The notes under the pieces were generated by a model, which saw nothing but the letters and a program-made list of their open reading frames with translations, was not told where the DNA came from and did not search any database. Of a DNA stretch of 64,000 bases, positions 33,661 through 46,235 are shown one piece after another. The stretch covers positions 7,502,001-7,566,000 of the forward strand of contig OZ017805.1 of NCBI GenBank assembly GCA_963969395.1. Direction: 5' to 3'. This DNA is from Pseudoscleropodium purum. Taxonomy: Eukaryota > Streptophyta > Bryopsida > Hypnales > Brachytheciaceae. The stretch's first letter is position 1; each line of letters starts with the position of its first letter. Both the position numbers and the translations under genes were made by a program.

Positions 33661-36600
33661 TGTGGGAGCATGGAAATTCAAATTGGATAGGATTAGTCTA
33701 GAATAGGGTTAGAAAGACTTACAATTCTTTATATTTTTTGGAAACCCATAGAGATTTTGGCTACTTTAAGACTATTTTGAAAATAGTCAAATTTCAAATT
33801 ATTACAATCATTACTAGCGTTACGGAAATGGATCTAATACGAATCCAGGATCCAAAAAAGTTCTGGAATCTTGAAAGCTACGTTCTAGAGTACCGGTCTA
33901 GGAAACTAGGGTACCGTTATGGGAACGGTCTTGTACTTATTCTCCACTAAGAACTGATGCCCGTACGCTAGGTACTTAAATCCACCACCACTTCATTCTT
34001 TTTTCGTTTTGATTGCAAAACCTCATGGACGTATAGTTGAAAGAAAGAGTAGTGAGTCAGCGACTGTAGTAAGGAGAGAACAGAAAGGTTGGTGCCGTTT
34101 GTACTGGATTAGGTTTTCGGGTGTCGGTAATTCATGGCAGCGGCTAGCGATCCAATTACACAAAAGTCTATAGTAGTAACTCGAATGGTCTATCCGGCCA
34201 TTCTTTTCGATCTAGCTCACCAAGCACAACTAGAAGAGGACCTCATATGTATCAGGTGTGTCGGATTGTTAGATAGGTTGTGGAGTATGAAGAATGAGGA
34301 GATGATCCACAAACTCATTTACAAAGTTCTGAACTAGTACGAGTTGATGGTGAAAAGTCAACCCGTAGTTTGGACAGAAAGACATCTCGGCGGATGTGTA
34401 TTTGTTCAAAAAGAACGAACTTGGATTAGCTAGAAGGGCGGATAAGTACGTAACCGAAAAGTTTGAGAGTCTGGCTTACATGAAGGAAGGATTTGCCATT
34501 AGTGATTGCAAAAACGAGAAGCATAGACAAGTACTGGAATTCTTCATTCCAATCCTATATTCAGAAAAGCCTGTCCAAGTTACGGTCTTGGTGGCTAACA
34601 CCATCTTTGAGGCCTTAGAGGACCGGATTGTTCATTGGAAGAGAGTGATTCAAGGCGTAGTGGGCAAATTAGCTGAACACGTGGTCATGGCAAAATACAG
34701 TCCTATCACCCTATATGTGTTTCATCTCTATTATCACAAGGAGGCCTTGAGTGCTCAAGAAACGATTTAGTACAACACCGGAGTCGAGATCTTGAAGTAT
34801 GGCCTATTCGATGAACTAGAAAAGGAAGAAAAGGAATCCAAAGAAGAAAGACAACCAAAAGAAGAAGAAGCAGTCAACTGGAAACGAAGGAAGTCCATGG
34901 ATCCGGTTGCACCGAGGAAGGCGCCAACTCTAGATAGAAGAGAGTCAAGTTTAGATTTGAAACAACATAAAGACCTAGATTTCTTTGAAGTTGGAATCTA
35001 GTGGATGCAACAATCCAAACAGATGTATGGTGACTTGGAAGATCACGTACTCCTCATTGCGGGCAAACTGAAGGTGAAGCCAGACAAGATTTTGGAAGAG
35101 ATCTGGAAACAACCTGATCTGGAAGAGTTCCGATAGAGGGAAGAATAGATCCGGAAGTTGCAAGAAGAAAGGAATGGCCTCAAGTCTTAATTGAAGTGGA
35201 CAGAAGGGGAGTTGAATGTAGCAAGATAGAAGGAGATGGAGGCTCTTCGACTTGTCCACGACCTGAAAGAATTCATAATGGTTCTGGAACATACGGTGAT
35301 CAAAGCTAACCTCTACACCACCTGGTTGGAGAAAAAAGGTCATATGATTGGATAAAAGATGGTTAAGATCTTGGTCGATTTCGAAGACCAAATGGGAGTT
35401 GTCTTGAAGGACATGCATAAGTTATTAGGGGACCTAGATCTAGAAAGGGCCATTGACTTAGAAGGGTTTCCAAAAGTTCCTAGAAACATATTTCGGGATA
35501 TTCTGGTTCGACAGACTCTAGTCTGACAAACTTCCAGTCTTCCAATTTAGCCACAATCGGAAGGGCTAAAGTCTATTTTTACTCCAACTACCGGTCCGTC
35601 AGTCAGTCAACTGTGGATTCGAGCAGAACAAGCGATACCTGAGCTAGAGAAGGAATTGAGTGGAAGGTCTATTCCAGCAAAGCAAGAAGTTGGAAGAGGA
35701 AGTGTTGAAGTTCGGATCCGAGGAAGAGACGGAAATTAAAGACTCACCTCCGGAAATTCACTAGAAACTTCAAATCCAATCGTTAGCAAAGAATACACCA
35801 GTAAAGGCTTGAGAGAAGATTCTAGGCAGTCAAAGTAGGAGCATTACTAAGAAGGTATGACGGGGTAGATAGATAGTTGGAAGTTAGTTAGGATTTTCAT
35901 TCTCAAACGGGTTTCTCAAACGTGTGCTCGAGGTTCTGGATTTCTAGGGCTAGTTGGTTTTAAACTTTCCGAATATTTTGAGTTGTTCATTGTATGGTTA
36001 CCTTGATTTTAGAGGTGCTTTTTTAGCTTTTTAGGCGTTGATTTTGGGTTTTGGTTTTGGTTTTTAAGGACAAGCAAGTTCGTTGCCCTCTCATTCCATC
36101 CTAGCAATTATTCCATTGTATTTCATTCCCTTTTGTAATTTGAGCCACTAGTTGGACATTTTGGCTCCAACATCTAAGTACAAATCGTGTTGCTTTGTTT
36201 GTTGGAGGGTTGAGATGTGAGAAGGATATGTAAGGAGGAATTTGGATTTCCAGTAACTAAGTCGAATTGAGGGAGTACTATTGTGTTGGTGTTAGATTTG
36301 GGACAAAAGAGCTGCACGTGGTACCTTTAAACTATTGAAATAGTAATTTGGTTATATTAAAAAGTGGTGCAAGTGTAGATTCGGAATTGAAAACGATTCC
36401 GTGCGGGGATTAGCGACCGCTAGCGGAAATTTCCATTCACCAAAAGGTCTACCAACCTTGGAATCCGTCTTACACCTAGAAACATTATCCCCTTGTCAGT
36501 TCTAGATCCCTAAGATCTGTTGTTGTAGTTAGAAGAAGTGAACGCAATTCTAAGTGACCTGCATTCCGAATCGGCCATCCGAAGTGTTGTGAGGATCCGA

Positions 36601-36979
36601 ATCTTCTTTCCGTGTTGCAACACCTTGATTATTTGGATTTTTGTTTAATTCTGTCAATTTTGTAAGTAGAGAAACTAGACTAGTGAATCCCTACCTCTTG
36701 AAAAACCAATAGTAGACCCTTTAAAGATAAAATAGAAGTATTGAAAACCAATTTTTTAGAGAGACATAACCGGAAACCGGAAAAGAACAAATCCAGATTG
36801 AAGTTGGATAATAGTGGGAATCCGAAAGAAAGAGAGAGAAAATAGCCGAAAGGAGACAAAAAAAGAGTTTGGATACTGAAGTTTCGAAGAACATCTAGAA
36901 TTCCCTAGGACGATAATCCATGTTATCTCACCACATTTTTGTGGCTAAAGATACTTAAGTCTAGATTGTGTGTACGACA
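33661..36979 (+). mobile_element. Family B gag-like element, copy 2
   Basis: Begins TGTGGGAGCATGG at the point where homology to the 61337 copy and the first copy begins. A box-like GGTACTTAAATCC at 33971 lies about 160 bases before the ATG and is kept in the other copies. The 3' part (35880-36900) matches the start of the window on the complement. The right end is uncertain: GTACGACA at about 36979 resembles the family A end, but the flanks (AGAAT left, AAAAT right) are at best an imperfect duplication. Confidence 0.65.
34134..35880 (+). pseudogene. Family B gag-like protein, copy 2, decayed
   Basis: The coding frame starts at ATG 34134 (MAAASDPITQKS) and is broken by at least eight stops and a frame change near 34390. 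Open blocks are 34134-34337, 34396-34770 and 34792-35001. The second block (GFAISDCKNEKHRQVLEFFI, VLVANTIFEALEDRIVHW, SPITLYVFHLY) aligns with the core of the intact family A protein. An acidic/basic linker (EKEEKESKEERQ) follows, then a coiled-coil-like part up to about 35450 (LYTTWLEKKGHMIG, KMVKILVDFEDQMG). Same layout as family A at low similarity; non-functional. Confidence 0.7.
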
Positions 36980-38399
36980 AAAATGATATTAGTATGGCTT
37001 TAAAAGAATTTTGACACCCCTATTATATGCATCTTATATATATATATTATTTTTTATTTTTTATTTTTTATTTTTTAAAATTTTTTTCCTACATATATAT
37101 TATTTTGATCATGATATTTTCTTGATATTTTTTCTATAATATACTAAAAAATATCCTTCACTGATTAATATTTTCATGATTATTAATATTATTAATGTGA
37201 TTTGTATTAATATTAATACGATTGTTAATTTAATAGTCAATAACCTCTACTAAATGATAATTATGGATCACAACTAATTATTACAATTAAGCTAATTAAT
37301 CAACATACTAAGCACAGACTGGGAAATTAAGTTCTTAAGTGCCTAAACCCTATACCCTAAATCTTGAAGATTGACCAATCACATTCTAATGATGTAGTAA
37401 TAAATTGTCTGTAGTAACGGAAACGAGAATGCGAGCTAGAGTGTTAATGGTTGGATTTTGAATCCAAGAAATGCCAAGATGTTTTGAAGAGCAAACAATG
37501 GATAGAATCAATGAATGCATGGTATTAGAAAGAATCTCATTTACATTTGAATTCAAATGCCACATGTACCCCCATCAAAGCATTGAATTAGCTCAAACTT
37601 CAAGGTAGTTAATTAACACGTGCATTTGAAACATTGCAAGCATGACAATTTAGAGATGTAATCAACATTTCCAAGCAAGATTGCATTTGTAGATCCAGCC
37701 TTACAACAAAGGCACAACCATGAAGACTCACGTGGAAGTCCACATGTCGAATCCACCTACTTTGTCTAAACTTGGGCGAGAAAAAGAACCTCTGGATTCT
37801 GTCAAAGTCAACCAATGTCCCAACGGAGTACACTCTTTTTTTGCATGCACGTGAAGGTCTAGAGCCATGGCGGTGCTAGTACGCGTAGTTGGAGGTGATT
37901 GGAATTTCATGTCATTGTTGACTTCCTTTGTAGATATGAGTTGTCCGAATTGGAAGATGTCGAATTTTGCAATGACTTCAGTTTGGGTTCTTCTTAGATT
38001 ATTAACTATGTAGGTGAGTGATGGTAGTGTAGTTCACTGTATTGCTACACACAAAGAGGAAGGTTACCTTTTGTGATTGACATCTAATTGGCCTTTACTT
38101 CTTAAGTTTTGGAACCACAGTAGGGACTTCTATAAGTTGCATAGCACATGTTTGGTAGTTGGTCATTTGTAAATGTCTTGTACAGTGCTGAGTTAGTACC
38201 AATTGTAATCATTCCCATGTTTGTGCTAAATTTCCAAGAGAAAACCTTATTCTTCATCTGAGGCTATAGTGGCCGTTTTCAAGATTATTCCCTTTAGTAG
38301 AGACCGAAGCAACTCCTAAGCCGACTTGTCGGATGCAATGGTGCAATAGTCTTCTACTTGTAGAATATATGGCCATATACTATAGGTATTCATGTGTTG
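36980..38399. other. Intergenic region with no supported gene
   Basis: AT-rich to 37350. Small ORFs at 37609-37910 on the minus strand have no recognisable motif. No repeat with clear ends. Confidence 0.5.
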
Positions 38400-38424
38400 T
38401 TAATATAATGTAGTCCAATAGACT

Positions 38425-41125
38425 CATCGGGAATTGTCTTAATGGTACGAACCTCACGATTAATGCATCGGGAGTATTCCTGGTTCCTCTACTCAATATA
38501 CCCTCTTGAACTTGGATCTAAAGACCTATTAGTGTGAAGATGATCAAAAAACGTTTTGAAAATTTTTATATTGCCATTGGTTGCTCTTCCGATGGTTGAT
38601 CTTCCAAGCGTAACCATGGGGAGTTTTACCAATGCCATTACTGAAGAATACTTCTAAACCATTATTAGGAAAACTCCTGATGCCATTGCTACACAAATAT
38701 TGCATGACCTACATGGAAAATACTACCTATGATTGTAATTCAAGTTCCCTCCAATCTACATCGAGAGCACTCCCGATGCCTTTCCTTTCATAAAAACAAC
38801 AAACAACCTACGTCGGAAGTACTCCTCATGCCTTTTGTTCAAGTATACTTCAGAACCTATAGCAAGAGTATTTTCAATGCCTTTACTTATTGAATGATGA
38901 TTTACCTTGGCTGAGAGTACTGTCGATGCTTTTACTTCATGTATACTTTATAACCTACATCGGGATTACTCCTAGTGCCTTTACCTAATGAATGCTACAT
39001 TTCCTAGATCTAGAGGACTCCCAATGCCTTCACTTAATGAATAATATATAACCTACAGTGGAAGTACTCTTGATGAAATCTTGTAGAATTTGTATTTTTT
39101 CCCACGAGAAAGATCTCGATGGCGATTCATTTCCACATTTTTGTTCCTACAAACATTTATTTGTTTACAACATTGCATTCGATTATTTAGAAATGGCTAT
39201 TCAAGGGCTGATCCTTTCACTTCACTTTTCATCAATGTTTTTTGCTCTAGTAGTAGTATAGTGGGTGTCTTTACTTCTTGTTTTTGTTGCCGCAAAAATG
39301 AAATGTAATCTTTTATGCTGGCTTGCATTCTTATGGTAGACTTCTCAAATTTGCTTTTAGGTTCACGTTTTATTACAACATACTACCAAATACTTCTTAA
39401 AGGTAATAAGTTTGATACTATGGATTCCTACTCTGAGTCCTTTCATGACGCCATTATCCTTTACGTTGGCAAATCCACTATAGAGGCAGACTCTTAAGAC
39501 TCTTCTACATGAAGTGCATCTTTTAATAATGGTGACGTAATTAGACTTTACCTTCCAGAATTTGGCAAAGTTGAAGTGGGTCTATTGTGGAGGTTCGATC
39601 ACAATGGGAATGGCTTGGTGTGTCGATCCCAATTAAACCTTGGATATTTGTTCTTCTATAGCCTTCATTGATAGTTCCTAAAGCTCATCATTCAAGGATC
39701 ATTCCTTGGCAAAGAAGTGTTCGGACACTTTTGGATGCCCTAAATCGAACAACACTAAAGAGGGTCGTAGACATTGTCAAAGACAGTGTGGATCCCTATG
39801 TGGACGGAAGTCCATTTATTCAGCAGGAAGATTGGACCAGCCCAGAGGTACATCGGCTCAATTCCAGAGGTGTACTTTTATCGTCCAGGAAAATTAGTTG
39901 TTAGCCAGTGGATGATTATTTTTAACATTCTATTCTCGGTGAGGAACACGTAGGTGTAACAATCCTTGACGTTTTTGTAGGAAATTAAGATGCAATTATA
40001 TCCAAGGCTAGGTGGCCTTTTTTGGATTGTTGGTTTCCTAATAGTTGGTGTTTGAAGGATACACTAGAGTACTTTGTCACCTTTCTTGATGTACAAGATC
40101 CTCTAGCCTATTTGGGCAAAAGAGAGAAGGCGCCCTATCGCTTTATTATTTGTTGATCTTTCGTTTGTCAAAAAGAGACATAGTTTGAATAGAAAACTAC
40201 AGACTATAAAATCCAAAAGGTCAATTCTAAGAAGTGCTACAACCATAATTGCTGCCAATTTTATCCTTGAGACAAGTCGTTGAAGATCAGGCAAAGATAT
40301 TTCTTGAAGTCTTTTGAAGAATGCCAAGACTATGGAATCACTGTTGGTAGACAATTGTACGACGTCAAGTGGACACGGAAGCGAAAATATATTATGTTGG
40401 AGGGAGTGGAAGTTTGTGGCATAGCATGGTACATTATTCATAGAATCTCAAAGTTGACCTACCACAATTACATGGACAAATACAAGGAAGGCGTTATTTC
40501 TGCAACACACGGAAACAAAGGAATTAAACACCCTTGCTTGCAAACTATGTAGGTCATTGGTACTATAAAAGCGATCATCGATAACAATGCTGACCAAATG
40601 TCCTACCAAATGCAAGGCATTGGAAACAGAAGAGTGGACACACTGAAGTTTCAGCTTGCTGGAAACAATTGGAAGCGTGTTCATGCGAATACTAATGAGG
40701 TAGTTTGATGAATCTATAGTTACTTTTGCCTTTTTAATATCTTCATTTTCCAGACATACATTTCAATGAGAGATTTCTCGATGGGATTCTTTATACAAAG
40801 TGGACCTCATTGTCTTCTTTGCTAGAGTTCTTCCCTTTCTATGTCAAAGCGACAATTCATTTATCCTTGTATTGGGATAAATCCCCTTGTTTTTTGTAGA
40901 TTCACTTGTCTCCATTACTATTCTTGTGATTGCTATATCTGCTATTGCCATTTTTATATTGTCATTGCCATTAGGGCTGACACTTTCCACTTATCGAGAT
41001 GAACCCCAATATTTTTGGTGAAATGTCAATTCTCTACACTAATGTTCTTGTGATTGTAGTATCTTATTTTTTTATTTTTATAGTTACTACCATCAAGGTT
41101 GATACTTTCCTCTTATCAGGACTAA
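38425..41125. repeat. Palindrome cluster in 5' flank and first intron
   Basis: About 15 variants lie near 38425, 38468, 38612, 38665, 38760, 38812, 38865, 38915, 38958, 39010, 39056, 40770, 40875, 40995 and 41115. Spacing in the flank is 45-60 bases. Between 39120 and 40760, which includes the first coding block, the motif is absent or unrecognisable. Confidence 0.7.
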
Positions 41126-41250
41126 TCCCAATGTACTTTTGTAAGGTCACTTTTCTACTCTACTACTCTTGTGATTGTTGTATTTGGTATTTCCATTCTC
41201 ATACTGTCATTGATGTCAATGTTGACAATTTCTTTTGTGTAACATGCAGT
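40699..41250 (+). other. Intron of the DUF7869-type gene
   Basis: The boundaries GAG|GTAGTT and acatgcag|TTGAAT are consistent with GT-AG splicing, and the interior is T-rich with palindromic motifs. Confidence 0.55.
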
Positions 41251-41309
41251 TGAATGTAGACTATGGTTGCAATGGCCCAAAACATACTTCATTGTTCAAT
41301 GGGTTCACT

Positions 41310-42560
41310 ACACCTTGTTTCCAACCTTGCTTGAGCTACAACTAGCTAACACTACACATGCCATCCACCCACAGTGTTAGCTCCCATTTCCAACTCATTT
41401 AGCTAAGTTCCAATTGTCGGAACTCTAGTACACACTCCCCACGTGATATCGGACATGTCACTTGGTGACATGGGGTGGAGCTCCATTTTGGAGTGCTAAG
41501 GCCTGTGGTGGCACTACTCACCAAAGTCCTCATCGCCTTTGAGAGGCACCCTATCCCAAACTAGTCCTTTATGTACTTGCTACTCTTTGGCATTGCTAAT
41601 CAAGACTCCTCACTCATGACACATTGAGTGTGGGCGAGTTTGAGGTGAGATTCCATCCCAATTGATACCATAGGACACTTCACACAAGTGCTCTATGGTG
41701 CTTTGGAGCCAATGGTGAAGGCTCACCACCAACCTTGAATTACCGAGATTCACCGGGACTCACCAAGGCTCCAAGAGGGAGTGGAGAAGGAGACCAACCC
41801 CTCCTATAGTACTTTCTGTGGGATTCGGCAAATTCCCCCCTTCTATGTCAAAGGGGGTCCCCAATCCACCTTGGGTTTTGGAAGGCCACCCGAATCAAAT
41901 CCGAACTCTCTTCATTTCCTCACCATTTGGACTTCCAAACTTCCAAATGGCTTAACTCTACACTCAGAGCTCCAAATCCAATACGCAAGCCCATTTCAAA
42001 CATCTACACAACAAGTAAATGCCGACGGACTATTCATTTGCCCCATTTGGATAAGTTCTCACAAAGTTATGACCCTTCAAAGAATCAGGTCCACTGAGGG
42101 AGGCATCACGCTTTCACCACGGCCCTTCTCTTGGCCATAACTCTTCACTTCTAACTTAGAACCTCATAATGCTTGTCATTATAGCATCCTTATGTTCTTA
42201 GCTTTCCATTGATATGCTACATGCCATACTTCCTTGGAAGATTCCTTGGGAACCCCTTACTCTTAGGCCTAAAGTGTCTCGGCGCCACTAGGACACCCCT
42301 AACTTTGAATAGCCATAACTTATAGCCAACTAGTCCAAATCACGCATTTTTTGGACGGTTAAGTACATCTTCTTAAGAGATTTGCAAGTATGTATGACAC
42401 TATACTATAAACTTCAAATCCAAGGCGCTATTAAACTCTGTTTTTTCAAGAGTGTCTCAGAACTTCCTTGTTAGTCTATTGCAAGGCTTGGGGAGTCACT
42501 ACCAAGGTCTCCCTTACGCACTAAGGCAATTCAGGCACTTCAAGGAGAGAGAGGCATGAA
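41310..42560. other. Non-coding insert or intron inside the DUF7869-type gene
   Basis: About 1.25 kb separates two coding blocks. It is richer in CC/GG than its surroundings and lacks the palindromic motif of the neighbouring intron. It has a local inverted repeat (acatgtcacttggtgacatg near 41453) and an ORF at 41781-42140 with no recognisable homology. It could be a solo element insertion; I could not find clean ends. Confidence 0.4.
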
Positions 42561-45289
42561 AATGGCCTTTCTACCTTCCACCATTAGTAGAATAAAGAAA
42601 GAGCACTTCAATAACGTCTCCATCAAGCGTATTGAAAGCTCTTTCACAAAATCTACCAAGTGCGATGAATTACAACAATTCATCCTAAAATCACCTAAAG
42701 GAAGTTTGGCCTTTGTGGAGTTCGTGAAGCAACAAATTGAACATCTTAATCATCAAGCGTTGTGTTGTTGTCTGTATGCCTCGTGGCATTGGGAGTCCAA
42801 AAGAACCTTTACGAGATATTATGCATTATTCATGATAAGATGGATACACCAAAGATTGCTCTTCCAAGAATGCGAGTGATGACAAAGGCCACACAAAGTT
42901 TGGGTCAGCTTCCTATGAATGTCACTAGAATGGTAGCTCATGGTCATGGCGACAATGCAAATGCTTATTATGGAGCAGTGTGTTGGCCGAGCGACTCCAA
43001 CTTCACAACTTCATTGTTGGCTAGATTGTTTCAAGGACTAGAAGGTCCATCAATTTGGGAGACGGGTGATCTCTTCCCCTATCCGCTTGTGAATGCAATG
43101 CTTGACATGCTATTGAGAGGGAAATCGAGGTGTATGGTCGCCTTGAAATTGATTCCTAAAGAATCCAAACATGGATCTCGCCCCCTTTCTAAGAATCTCT
43201 ATCTACAACTTGACAATTCCACCAAAAATAACAAGAACTAATATTTCATGGCATTCTTGTCTTTGCTTACTACATGAGGAGTCTTTAAGAAAATTCAAGT
43301 GGATTTTCTACTAGTCAAACATACGCACGAGGACATTGATGCATATTTCAGCCACCTCTCGAAGGCTTTAAAAAGCACGAATACATTTATTGTTGCGGAT
43401 CTTATGAAGGCTTTCATGGAATCGTAGGAATTGTCATTCATGCCGAAATTTATCCAAGAGGTGGCAGATTTCAAGTCATTTTTGAAGGATTACTTGTGTA
43501 GTGGCATGGCAAAACTAATAGGTTTGGGAAAAATGCACCTCCTCCGCTTCTACGTGATAGTGATGGAGCCCCCATCATGAAGTATAAGAAGTCAATAATT
43601 GATTCACAGTGGCTACCAATTGATACACCTTCACAATGCTTGTAAAAGAAAGACGATAAGGGTCATCGATGCTCCCTCAAGGTTATCCTATACCTGTTCA
43701 TTCAAAGTCTATGTAGAGCAACAAAGTTCCTAAAGCCACAAAAAATCACGAAAAGGTAATGGAAGCAGCATGGAAAGCGACCTTGACCAAGGGTTTCATT
43801 TTATTAGAAATTGAGAAGTATTTGGGATACTAGGAAAATGGGATGTTCAAATGCGAGGGATTTGCGACCACCTTTGCTCCATACGTCAAGTATTAGAGAT
43901 GTGTGTTGCCTGAGCTAAAGGAGCCCCTTCCCAACTGTCCTTTTGAATTGGTTGAAGACTTTTGGCCTAAGTTCGATTGGAGGGTGCACGAATCTTCTTG
44001 CCAGGGACCAATGATCAATTATGTCGACATGATTCCTGAGGAAGAAGAATTAGAACCTTATTGCGGACCCACAAATGAGGCGCCAAGGGAAAGCTTCAAT
44101 CCTTGGGTTGATATTTGCCCGGATTCATGGGTTCTGCTCAAACTTGAAGATCCCTCTGTGTATGTTGTCTGGCAAGGAAGAGCATTGTCGGAGGTATGCA
44201 TTGAAGCAAAGCATGAGAATAACAGGATGTTCATGCTCCTATATTGGAGACCAAACAACTCTGAAAGTACGCTAGACTTGAGGTACCAGAATTGTTGGTA
44301 TGGAAAATGGGTTGTTGAGAACACACCTCCTACTTGGGTGGACACGAGTTGTGTCCTATAAGCAAATTGGTCCAAGAAAGTTAATCCAAAATCACATATT
44401 ATTCCTAAGAAATGCAAAGAGGCTGCCCAAGCGACTTTGAATAGGTCAAATGAGATGGACCCCTAATCAAATAATTTGTTGTGGCCTAATACGAGCATCG
44501 GGATTTTTCTAGATGATTTTTTTTGTCTAGCATGGTAGTGGCACGGCCAACGGGAATTGTCCCAATGCTCTCTTGTGTGCAACGCAACAGCGGCACGGTT
44601 GTCGGGATTATTCCCAATGCATTCTTCTATTCGGCTTGATAATGGCAATGTCCATTTCTTTGGTAATTGGCTTTCTATGTCTTCTAGTTTAGTTAGTAGA
44701 CAGTGGTTGTTTTGGAAGTTGTTGTGTGTGGGATGCCTTTATTTTATCAATTCACATAAGAATTTTTTGTTCATTTCTTTTATTGCATTGTCAATGACAT
44801 TGTTCTATTGTAATCTTTGTTGTCCTTGCTTTTATCACGATAGTTTCATGTACATGGAAAATAAACTTCAATGTATGTGGATATCTACAGATTTAATGCC
44901 TATCACCATGCATCACCACTTATGTATTGTTTCATATTCATAATTCATAATTCATATATATCCAAATATGCATGTATGTGTGCTTCAATGGATCTTTTGG
45001 AAGCATGTGAAACCCTCAAGAAAATAAACTTTAGTTCATTTGGATAATTCCCAATGTCTTGCCAAACATCATGCATCCATTCAAATTTTCATTTTACTTC
45101 ATCATTCACAGTCAATGAGTGTTCATTACAACATATGCATGTTCGTATGTTTGAATGGACTTCTCTAAGCCTTGTAACACCCTCATAGAAATTAACCTTA
45201 TTCTCTCGGTCTGTTGCCAACCATTATACATAAGGAGACTTTTGCATTTCTTTAATTTTGGACTTTCAATAGTCCAAAAGTCGTTAAAT

Positions 45290-46235
45290 GTGGCATCTTA
45301 CCTTACTACCAACTTGCACATATTTTTTTACCTCTTATTTTTGAGTGTATATCATATTTTTTGGACTTTCACATCTTTTAACTACAACATATGGATTATT
45401 GAGTGAAATAGTCATACATTGGGAAATGCCGAAAACTATTTTGAATTAAGTTTTCTGACGAAATCTCAAGTCTGACTTTATTTCCAACTTGCACATATTT
45501 CTTCTCTTCTTTTTTTTGAATGTATGTCATGTCTTTTGGGCTTCCGTAGTCTAAGACTACAACACACATGGGTTATTGAATTGAAAGTTGTGATGCGTTG
45601 GAAAATGCCAAAAACTATTTTGAATTAGATTTTCTCACAAATTCTTAAGGCTTACCTTATTTTCAACTTGCACATATTTTTTATTTTTGAATTTTTGAAT
45701 GTATATCATGTCTTTTGGGCTTTCACATTTTTAAACTACAACACATGGGTTATTGAATTGAAAGTTGTCTCGCCTTGGGAAATGCTAAAATCTTTTTTGA
45801 ACTTAGTTTTCTTATGAATTCTCAAGGCTTACCTTGTTTCCAACTTGTACATATTATTTTTCTTCTTTTTTTTGAATGGATGTCATGTCTTTCGGGCTTC
45901 TTCATTTTGTAACTTCAACACATGGGTTATTGAATTGAAAGTTGTCTTGCATTGGAAAATGTAAAAAACTATTTTGAAGTTAGTTTTTTTATGAACTCTT
46001 AAGACTTACCTTCTTTCCAACTTGCACATATTTTTTTATTTTTTATTTTTGAATATATGTCATGTCTTTTGGGGTTCGACATTTTTATACTACAACACAT
46101 GGGTTATTGAATTGAAAGTTGTGATGCATTGGAAAATGCTAAAAACTATTTTGAACTTAGTTTTCTCATGAATTCTCAAGGTTTACCTTATTTCCAACTT
46201 GGACATATTTATTTATTTATGTATCTCATGTCTTT
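45290..46235. repeat. Tandem satellite, ~177-bp unit, about 5 units
   Basis: Key words recur at nearly even spacing: aaaactattttgaa near 45431, 45611, 45787 (variant), 45965 and 46142. Between them are repeated forms of caacttgcacatattt, gtcatgtcttttgggctt and catgggttattgaattgaaa. Unit spacing is 175-180 bases. The array decays into unrelated AT-rich DNA on both sides. Confidence 0.8.

Larger units (their letters stand above)
40225..44361 (+). pseudogene. DUF7869-type gene, decayed, with an intron
   Basis: The first block, 40225-40698, reads KKCYNHNCCQFYP, then IRQRYFLKSFEECQDYG, EGVEVCGIAWYIIHRIS, HGNKGIKHP, and VDTLKFQLAGNNWKRV. It ends at GAG|GTAGTT. A good acceptor (tgtaacatgcag) precedes 41251. 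The reading resumes at about 42570 (STISRIKKEHFNNVS), then HDKMDTPKIALP, MVAHGHGD and SDSNF. The DUF7869-like core at 43200-43440 reads LYLQLDNSTKNNKN and VKHTHEDIDAYF, where QLDN...KN and HTHxDIDA are the usual landmarks. The C-terminal block 43903-44361 has PFELVEDFWP. Several stops and shifts inactivate it. I recognise the pattern from plant DUF7869 proteins that behave like transposon genes; their biochemical role is unknown to me. Confidence 0.6.
38400..45050 (+). mobile_element. Probable mobile-element locus carrying a DUF7869-type gene, boundaries unclear
   Basis: The locus is grouped by the palindromic motif (about CATCGGGAGTACTCCCGATG). It lies in the 5' flank (38425-39070: catcgggagtattcctgg, catcgagagcactcccgatg, catcgggattactcctagtg), in the first intron (40770-41125) and in the 3' flank (44490-44615, 45040). 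The gene between them is described separately. I found no terminal repeats or target duplication, so calling the locus mobile is an inference from the shared motif and the gene family. Confidence 0.45.

Noticed and set aside
37609..37910. Overlapping minus-strand ORFs of 60-74 codons
   Set aside because: Short, without motifs, splice signals or repeats in other copies.
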